From the NCBI GenBank assembly GCA_947177005.1, contig CAMWSZ010000209.1:1-5904 (forward strand): 5,904 bases of DNA, read 5' to 3'. The notes under the pieces are model-generated. The model had not been told where the DNA came from. It did not search any database and was given only the letters and a program-made list of their open reading frames with translations. The position numbers and the translations under genes were made by a program. Source of the DNA: an uncultured Clostridia bacterium (lineage in GTDB: Bacteria; Bacillota; Clostridia; Oscillospirales; Oscillospiraceae). The first letter of the stretch is position 1, and each line of letters starts with the position of its first letter. This document shows, piece by piece, positions 1 to 4,568 of the stretch.

Positions 1-182
1 TTCTTGAGTGCGAACAGGCCGCGGATGAAATCTCCGCAGGCGATGAAGTCTCGATTGATTTCGATACCGGTTCCATCTCCGATCTTACCACCGGCAAAAC
101 CTATCAGGCCCAGCCGTTCCCGCCGTTTATCCAGAACATCATTGCCAAGGGCGGACTGCTGGCGTCGCTGAAAGAGGGGTGA
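1..182 (+). CDS. leuD: 3-isopropylmalate dehydratase small subunit, 3' end only
   Basis: C-terminal 59 codons plus a split codon, read in the frame of codon start 3 and ending at TGA 180-182. With LeuC, LeuD forms the cytosolic isopropylmalate isomerase that converts 2-isopropylmalate to 3-isopropylmalate in leucine synthesis; the small subunit contributes the swivelling domain that helps recognise substrate, while the Fe-S cluster sits in LeuC. The visible segment includes GDEVSIDFDTG, then LTTGKTYQAQPFPPFIQNII and a terminal GGLL, which is the characteristic end of bacterial/archaeal-type short LeuD proteins (family length about 160-165 residues). Roughly 100 residues lie upstream of the window. 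The following gene, leuB, supports the assignment. Its last codons also carry the ribosome binding site of leuB. The N-terminus, start and any upstream regulation cannot be seen. Confidence 0.93.
   Translation, partial: LECEQAADEISAGDEVSIDFDTGSISDLTTGKTYQAQPFPPFIQNIIAKGGLLASLKEG
173..182 (+). promoter_or_regulatory. Ribosome binding site of leuB, overlapping the leuD stop
   Basis: AGAGGGGTGA resembles the extended anti-Shine-Dalgarno complement AGGAGGTGA and contains the leuD stop codon TGA. The AGAGG part ends 10 nt before GTG 188, a normal spacing, but leaves almost no room before the alternative GTG at 179. This decides the leuB start in favour of 188. Confidence 0.7.
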
Positions 183-187
183 ACGCG

Positions 188-1267
188 GTGGAAAAAACAA
201 TCGCGGTCATCCGCGGCGACGGAATCGGTCCGGAGATTGTCAACGAGGCCGTCAAAATTCTGGACGCAGTTGCCGGACTCTACGGCCACACCTTCCACTA
301 TGCAGATGTGGATATGGGCGGCGGCGCTTACGATAAGTACGGCGACGCCCTCCCCCCGGAAATGCTGGAGAAATGCCTCAGCAGCGACAGCGTTCTGCTG
401 GGCGCGGTGGGCGGCAATAAGTGGAACGGCCTGCCTCCCGCCAAGCGTCCGGAAAAAAGCCTGCTGAAACTGCGGGCCAGTATGGGCGTGTTTAGCAACA
501 ACCGTCCGGCAAAAATCTGGCCCCAACTGGCTTCCGCGTCCCCGCTCAAGCCAGAAATTGTCGCACAGGGCATCGACTTTATCATCGTCCGGGAACTGAC
601 CGGCGGCATCTACTTCGGCGAGCATAAAACCGAAACCGTAAACGGCGAAAAGGTCTCCACCGACAATATGCGCTACTCGGAAAGCGAAGTCGAACGCATT
701 GGCAGGATCGGTTTTGAAACCGCGCGGAAACGCCGCAAAAAATTGTGCTCCGTGGAAAAAAGCAATGTATTAGATTGCAGCCAGCTGTGGAAAGCTGTTA
801 TGCACCGTCTGGCGGCGGAATACCCTGATGTCGAACTTTCCGATATGCTGGTGGACAACTGCGCCATGCAGATCGTCAAAAATCCGGCGCAGTTCGACGT
901 CATCGTGACGGAGAACATGTTCGGGGACATCCTCTCCGATGAAGCCTCTATGATTACCGGTTCCATTGGTATGATCCCCTCCTCCAGCCTCGGGAATTCC
1001 TCCCGCGGCCTCTATGAACCTATCCATGGCTCCGCCCCCGACATCGCCGGAAAAAATATTGCCAACCCTATCGGCACCATTCTCTCCGCCGCGATGCTGC
1101 TGCGCTACAGCTTTGATCTCGCCGAAGAGGCAGGCTGCATCGAAAACGCCGTGTCCGCAGTCCTCGACCAGGGCTTCCGCACCGCCGATATCATGGACGC
1201 GGACGGCAAAATTACAGGCTGCGCTGAAATGGGCAATTTGATTGCCCAGCACCTTACGAAAGGATGA
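188..1267 (+). CDS. leuB: 3-isopropylmalate dehydrogenase
   Basis: 359 aa from GTG 188, the usual size for the family. It catalyses NAD+-dependent oxidation and decarboxylation of 3-isopropylmalate to 2-ketoisocaproate, the step before leucine transamination; a cytosolic homodimer with Mg2+ or Mn2+. The N-terminus IAVIRGDGIGPEIV is the hallmark of the isocitrate/isopropylmalate dehydrogenase fold. Substrate-binding arginines are visible at R96, R106 and R135, followed by ELTGGIYFGE with Y142. The catalytic K191 lies in VEKSNVLD, and metal-binding aspartates at D223, D247 and D251 (ENMFGDILSDEAS). The motif HGSAPDIAGKNIANP has D285-I286, the pair that selects NAD+ over NADP+ in this family. 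A longer loop after FGEH (residues 146-163) looks typical of clostridial LeuB. The alternative GTG at 179 adds three residues and overlaps the leuD stop, but has no properly spaced ribosome binding site. The stop lies 6 nt before ilvB. Confidence 0.97.
   Translation: MEKTIAVIRGDGIGPEIVNEAVKILDAVAGLYGHTFHYADVDMGGGAYDKYGDALPPEMLEKCLSSDSVLLGAVGGNKWNGLPPAKRPEKSLLKLRASMGVFSNNRPAKIWPQLASASPLKPEIVAQGIDFIIVRELTGGIYFGEHKTETVNGEKVSTDNMRYSESEVERIGRIGFETARKRRKKLCSVEKSNVLDCSQLWKAVMHRLAAEYPDVELSDMLVDNCAMQIVKNPAQFDVIVTENMFGDILSDEASMITGSIGMIPSSSLGNSSRGLYEPIHGSAPDIAGKNIANPIGTILSAAMLLRYSFDLAEEAGCIENAVSAVLDQGFRTADIMDADGKITGCAEMGNLIAQHLTKG
1259..1264 (+). promoter_or_regulatory. Ribosome binding site of ilvB inside the leuB end
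   Basis: AAAGGA, formed by the last two sense codons of leuB (Lys-Gly), lies 9 nt upstream of the TTG at 1274. The following TGATCT, which includes the leuB stop, extends the similarity to the 16S rRNA tail complement. This spacing supports TTG 1274 over TTG 1280. Confidence 0.7.
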
Positions 1268-1273
1268 TCTGCT

Positions 1274-2941
1274 TTGCTATTGTCAGGATCTGACATCGTC
1301 GTCAGAACGTTGATCGAACAGGGCTGCGAGGTGGTTTTTGGCTACCCCGGCGGTCAGATCATCAACGTCTACGACTCCCTCTATAAATATCAGGATGAAC
1401 TCCGTCACGTATTGACCGCCCACGAACAGGGCGCCACCCATGCCGCCGACGGCTATGCCCGCGCTACCGGAAAAGTCGGCGTTGTCATTGCCACCTCCGG
1501 CCCCGGCGCTACCAACCTCGTCACCGGCATCGCCACCGCTTTTCTGGATTCCGTCCCAATGGTGGCCATTACCGGCAACGTCCCCAGCTACCAGATCGGT
1601 ACTGACAGCTTTCAGGAAATTGATATCACCGGCATCACCCTGCCGATTACCAAGCATAACTATTTCGTTGGCTCTGTCGAGACGCTGGCCGATACCATTC
1701 GTGAAGCTTTTCAGCTTGCCATGTCCGGACGCCCCGGCCCGGTGCTCATTGATATCCCCAAGGATGTCCAGGTCGCTAAATGCGAGTACGAACCCCGCCT
1801 GCCTGTGGGTCCGGAACCGAATCATGCCGCCAAAGACGTCCGCATTGAGGAGGCGGCCAAGTGCATCAACGACGCCCAGCGGCCCTTTATCTACTTCGGC
1901 GGCGGCCTCATCACCAGTCGCGCCCAGGACGAACTGCTTGCCTTGGCCGATAAGATCGACGCCCCTGTGGGATGCTCTTTAATGGGCATCTCCGGTCTGC
2001 CCACAGATCATCCCCGTTTCCTCGGGATGCAGGGTATGCACGGCCGCTACGCATCCTCTATGGCGATGCACCACGCCGACTGCATCATTGCGCTGGGCGC
2101 ACGCTTTAACGACCGCGTGACCGGAAACCGGGCGAAATTTGCCGTCAATACGAAAATCGTCCATATCGATGTGGACGGCTCGGAGCTGGGCAAGACCGTA
2201 AACGCCGCCAACGGCCTGCGCGGCGATATCAAGCTCACCCTCCAAAAATTGCTGCCTCTCATCCGTCCCACCAAACGCCCCCAGTGGCATGAGGAGGTGG
2301 AGGGGTTCCGAAACGCGGAGACTCATGACACTGTCCCCAGCACCGATATGACCCCCAAAAATGCAATTCTGACTCTGAACAAGCACCTGAACGAAAACAC
2401 CCCGGTGGCTACCGACGTGGGCCAGCACCAGATGTGGGCCGCTCAGAACCTCTTTTTCCGCCGCAGCCGCCGGTTTCTCTCCAGCGGCGGCCTGGGTACA
2501 ATGGGCTTCGGTATGGGCGCGGCCATTGGCGCACAGACTGGCACCGGCGAACACGCCGTGCTGATTACCGGCGACGGCAGCTTCGGTATGTGCCTCAATG
2601 AGCTGGCTACCGCTGTCACCTATAAAGTCCCTCTGGTTATCCTGATCCTCAATAACGGCGTGCTTGGTATGGTGCGGCAGTGGCAGACCCTTTTCTTTGA
2701 CAAGCATTACTCCAATACCATTCTGGACCGCAAAACCAATTTCGTCCGGCTGGCCGAGGCTTTTGGCGGACAGGGCGAGGCCGTGGCGTCCCTTGAGGAG
2801 CTGGACCAGGCCCTCAGCCGTGCTTTTGCCGCCAACGGCCCCTATGTCATTGACTGCGCCATTGATAAGGATGAATTCGTCCTGCCGATGCTGCCGCCGG
2901 GCGGGTCTATGGATGATATTATTGTAAAGGTGGGTGATTGA
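1274..2941 (+). CDS. ilvB: Acetohydroxyacid (acetolactate) synthase, large catalytic subunit
   Basis: 555 aa, within the usual 550-600. It is a ThDP-, Mg2+- and FAD-dependent enzyme that condenses two pyruvates to 2-acetolactate, or pyruvate plus 2-oxobutanoate to 2-aceto-2-hydroxybutanoate, the first common step of valine, leucine and isoleucine synthesis. Domains in order: N-terminal ThDP pyrimidine-binding domain (about 1-165) with YPGGQIINVYD and the catalytic Glu E51 in HEQGATHAADGYAR; central FAD-associated domain (about 190-325) with GARFNDRVTG at 275-284; C-terminal ThDP pyrophosphate domain (about 380-535) with the GDG...NN motif at 433-461 and MVRQWQ (W470). The segment GNVPSYQIGTDSFQE is the typical family substrate-channel region. 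The paired ilvN directly downstream and the GARF-type FAD motif favour the anabolic enzyme over FAD-independent catabolic AlsS. The start is a rare TTG, 6 nt after leuB; the N-terminus matches the family without extension. The canonical GARFDDR is GARFNDR here. Confidence 0.97.
   Translation: MLLSGSDIVVRTLIEQGCEVVFGYPGGQIINVYDSLYKYQDELRHVLTAHEQGATHAADGYARATGKVGVVIATSGPGATNLVTGIATAFLDSVPMVAITGNVPSYQIGTDSFQEIDITGITLPITKHNYFVGSVETLADTIREAFQLAMSGRPGPVLIDIPKDVQVAKCEYEPRLPVGPEPNHAAKDVRIEEAAKCINDAQRPFIYFGGGLITSRAQDELLALADKIDAPVGCSLMGISGLPTDHPRFLGMQGMHGRYASSMAMHHADCIIALGARFNDRVTGNRAKFAVNTKIVHIDVDGSELGKTVNAANGLRGDIKLTLQKLLPLIRPTKRPQWHEEVEGFRNAETHDTVPSTDMTPKNAILTLNKHLNENTPVATDVGQHQMWAAQNLFFRRSRRFLSSGGLGTMGFGMGAAIGAQTGTGEHAVLITGDGSFGMCLNELATAVTYKVPLVILILNNGVLGMVRQWQTLFFDKHYSNTILDRKTNFVRLAEAFGGQGEAVASLEELDQALSRAFAANGPYVIDCAIDKDEFVLPMLPPGGSMDDIIVKVGD
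2927..2937 (+). promoter_or_regulatory. Ribosome binding site of ilvN inside the ilvB end
   Basis: AAGGTGGGTGA closely resembles AAGGAGGTGA. Its AAGGTGG part ends 9 nt before ATG 2943, while the alternative GTG at 2934 falls inside the site itself. It therefore fixes the ilvN start at 2943, one base after the ilvB stop (TGA 2939-2941). Confidence 0.7.
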
Positions 2942-2942
2942 G

Positions 2943-3449
2943 ATGAAACAGTATATTGTGGCGGTGCTGGTGCGCAACCAGGCCGGCGTACTGAACCGCG
3001 TCACCAGTATGTTCCGCCGCCGTCAGTTCAACATCGATATGCTGACCGTGTGCGAGACAGAATCACCGGATTACTCCCGTATTACCATTCGCTTCCACGG
3101 CGACCCCCGGCTTAAACAGCAAATCATTGACCAGCTCTACAAGCTCCCTATTGTCTGCTCCATACAGGAGCTCAAACCGGACACCGCTGTGTGCCGGGAG
3201 CTGCTTCTGGTGAAGGTCGCTAACGATCCCTCTACCCGCAGCGATATTTTAGCGGCGGTGGAAGCCTATGAAGCGAAAAGCGTAGACTATACCCGGGATT
3301 CCATTGTCATCCAGCTCACCGGCGATACCGGCCGCATCGACGCTTTTATCAATCTGATGCGCGACTATAAAATTTTGGAAATCTGCCGCACCGGAGTCGT
3401 TGCTCTGGAACGCGGCAGCGGTACAATACGTCAGGATGCAAACTCCTAA
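2943..3449 (+). CDS. ilvN: Acetohydroxyacid synthase, small regulatory subunit
   Basis: 168 aa from ATG 2943, the length of the two-domain small subunits (E. coli IlvH-like, about 163 aa; could equally be named ilvH). It binds the IlvB catalytic subunit, raises its activity and confers feedback inhibition by valine. The N-terminal ACT domain spans about residues 3-77 and shows VAVLVRNQAGVLNRVTSMF followed by FNIDMLTV. By alignment from memory with E. coli IlvH, the effector-site positions N12, G15 and N30 are kept, so valine sensitivity is likely. The C-terminal ALS small-subunit domain (about 85-160) contains CRELLLVKV, then IVIQLTGDTGRIDAF and an end with CRTGVVALERG. It sits 1 nt after ilvB, the normal arrangement for stoichiometric expression. 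A GTG at 2934 would give three more residues and overlap ilvB, but the Shine-Dalgarno site favours 2943. In the ACT helix-strand turn the sequence is RRRQFNI where a glycine (RRGFNI/RGYNI) is common. Confidence 0.96.
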   Translation: MKQYIVAVLVRNQAGVLNRVTSMFRRRQFNIDMLTVCETESPDYSRITIRFHGDPRLKQQIIDQLYKLPIVCSIQELKPDTAVCRELLLVKVANDPSTRSDILAAVEAYEAKSVDYTRDSIVIQLTGDTGRIDAFINLMRDYKILEICRTGVVALERGSGTIRQDANS

Positions 3450-3467
3450 ATATTCAATCTTTAAAGT

Positions 3468-3477
3468 GAGGTAATCT
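3468..3477 (+). promoter_or_regulatory. Ribosome binding site of ilvC
   Basis: GAGGTAATCT differs at one position from GAGGTGATCT, the extended complement of the 16S rRNA 3' end. The GAGG core ends 9 nt before ATG 3481. It lies in a 31-nt A/T-rich spacer after ilvN, so unlike the three junctions upstream it is not embedded in coding sequence. Confidence 0.75.
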
Positions 3478-3480
3478 GTC

Positions 3481-4497
3481 ATGGCAAGAATCTTTTATCA
3501 GCAGGACTGCGACCTGCAAAAGCTGAGCGGCAAGACCGTCGCAATCATCGGCTACGGCTCCCAGGGCCACGCCCACGCCCTCAACCTGAAAGAGAGCGGC
3601 GTGGACGTCATCGTGGGCCTGTACGAGGGCAGCAAGAGCTGGGCCAAGGCCGAAAGTCAGGGCCTGAAGGTCATGACCTCCGCCGACGCCGCCAAAAATG
3701 CCGACATCATCATGATCCTGATCAACGACGAGAAACAGGCCAAGCTCTATAAAGAGAGCATTGAGCCGAATCTCACCGAGGGCAAAACCCTTGCCTTCGC
3801 CCACGGCTTCAACATCCACTTCGGTTGCATCAAGCCCCCCAAAAACGTAAACGTCATCATGATCGCTCCCAAAGGCCCCGGCCATACCGTGCGCAGCGAG
3901 TATCAGGCCGGTAAGGGCGTGCCCTGCCTGATCGCCGTGGAGCAGGACGCTACCGGCGACGCTTGGGACATCGGTCTGGCGTATGCGCTGGGCATCGGCG
4001 GTGCGCGGGCCGGCGTGCTGGAGACCACCTTCCGCACCGAGACCGAAACGGATCTGTTCGGCGAGCAGGCGGTTTTGTGCGGCGGCGTGTGCGCATTGAT
4101 GCAGGCCGGTTTCGAAACCCTCGTTGAAGCCGGGTACGACCCCAGAAACGCTTACTTTGAGTGCATCCATGAAATGAAGCTGATCGTGGACCTGATCTAT
4201 CAGAGCGGCTTCAAGGGTATGCGCTACTCCATTTCCAACACCGCCGAGTACGGCGACTATGTCACCGGCCCGAAGCTCATTACCGCTGAGACCAAAAAGA
4301 CCATGAAAAAGATCCTTCAGGATATCCAGGACGGCACCTTTGCCAAGGACTTCCTCCTCGATATGTCCGCCGCCGGAAGCCAGGTCCACTTCAACGCCAT
4401 GCGCAAGCGGGCCCAGGAACATCCCTCCGAGGTCGTCGGCGAGGAGATCCGCAAGCTCTACAGCTGGAGCGATGAGGATAAACTGATTAACAACTGA
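3481..4497 (+). CDS. ilvC: Ketol-acid reductoisomerase, class I
   Basis: 338 aa, the normal length for the short class I enzyme. It converts 2-acetolactate or 2-aceto-2-hydroxybutanoate to the dihydroxy acid by Mg2+-dependent alkyl migration and NAD(P)H reduction; cytosolic. The N-terminal Rossmann domain (about 1-182) shows AIIGYGSQGHAHALNL with the dinucleotide fingerprint G24-x-G26-x-x-G29, the AHGFNIHF segment with active-site H108, and APKGPGHTVR. The knotted C-terminal domain (about 183-330) carries the metal ligands D191 and E195 (TDLFGEQAVLCGG), then E227 and E231 (ECIHEMKLIVDLIYQ), and S252 in YSISNTAEYGDY. The cofactor-loop sequence is GLYEGSKSW (46-54), with Tyr-Glu where NADPH enzymes commonly have Arg, so NADH or dual use is possible. 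Isoleucine codons are strongly biased (21 of 25 are ATC by my count), fitting high expression. It lies between ilvN and ilvD. Confidence 0.98.
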   Translation: MARIFYQQDCDLQKLSGKTVAIIGYGSQGHAHALNLKESGVDVIVGLYEGSKSWAKAESQGLKVMTSADAAKNADIIMILINDEKQAKLYKESIEPNLTEGKTLAFAHGFNIHFGCIKPPKNVNVIMIAPKGPGHTVRSEYQAGKGVPCLIAVEQDATGDAWDIGLAYALGIGGARAGVLETTFRTETETDLFGEQAVLCGGVCALMQAGFETLVEAGYDPRNAYFECIHEMKLIVDLIYQSGFKGMRYSISNTAEYGDYVTGPKLITAETKKTMKKILQDIQDGTFAKDFLLDMSAAGSQVHFNAMRKRAQEHPSEVVGEEIRKLYSWSDEDKLINN

Positions 4498-4504
4498 TTC
4501 CGTT

Positions 4505-4534
4505 CAGCGGGGGGGCAAAAATGCCTCCTCGCTG
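4505..4534 (+). other. Strong intergenic RNA hairpin between ilvC and ilvD
   Basis: A 13-bp stem without mismatches pairs 4505-4517 with 4522-4534 around an AAAA loop (4518-4521). Eleven pairs are Watson-Crick and two are G-U in RNA; most are G-C, and the 5' arm holds a run of seven G. It begins 7 nt after the ilvC stop and ends 34 nt before the ilvD start. There is no U-tract directly after the stem; only TTTT at 4543-4546, eight nt downstream. It therefore looks like a weak or partial terminator, or an mRNA processing or stability element protecting the 3' end of ilvC mRNA, rather than a full stop of the operon. The structure is seen directly; its role is inferred. Confidence 0.75.
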
Positions 4535-4552
4535 TACGCGCATTTTATATCT

Positions 4553-4560
4553 GGAAGGAA
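4553..4560 (+). promoter_or_regulatory. Ribosome binding site of ilvD
   Basis: GGAAGGAA precedes ATG 4569; the AAGGA core (4555-4559) is separated from it by 9 nt. It lies downstream of, and outside, the intergenic hairpin, so the hairpin does not obviously hide it. Confidence 0.65.
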
Positions 4561-4568
4561 AACGATTT

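Noticed and set aside
1440..1982. 180-codon + strand frame inside ilvB
   Set aside because: A Pro/Ser/Ala-rich out-of-frame reading of ilvB, with no ribosome binding site or known domain.
1979..3004. 341-codon open frame on the - strand opposite ilvB and the start of ilvN
   Set aside because: Low-complexity shadow translation with no family resemblance, covering conserved motifs of ilvB; it also runs across the ilvB-ilvN junction.
3450..3480. T-box, riboswitch or attenuator leader in front of ilvC
   Set aside because: The spacer is only 31 nt, with room for little more than the ribosome binding site, and shows no T-box sequence or paired stems.
3454..4422. 322-codon open frame on the - strand opposite ilvC
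   Set aside because: It is the antisense shadow of a highly codon-biased GC-rich gene; its His/Gly/Val/Ala-rich translation has no recognisable domain, and ilvC on the + strand is certain.
4509..4515. Run of seven G as a possible frameshift or phase-variation site
   Set aside because: It lies in the ilvC-ilvD spacer after the ilvC stop and before the ilvD start, so slippage would not change any protein; it is explained as one arm of the hairpin.
4505..4546. Strong intrinsic terminator ending the operon after ilvC
   Set aside because: The stem is strong but no U-tract follows it directly, and ilvD of the same pathway follows on the same strand with its own ribosome binding site; I call it a hairpin of uncertain role.
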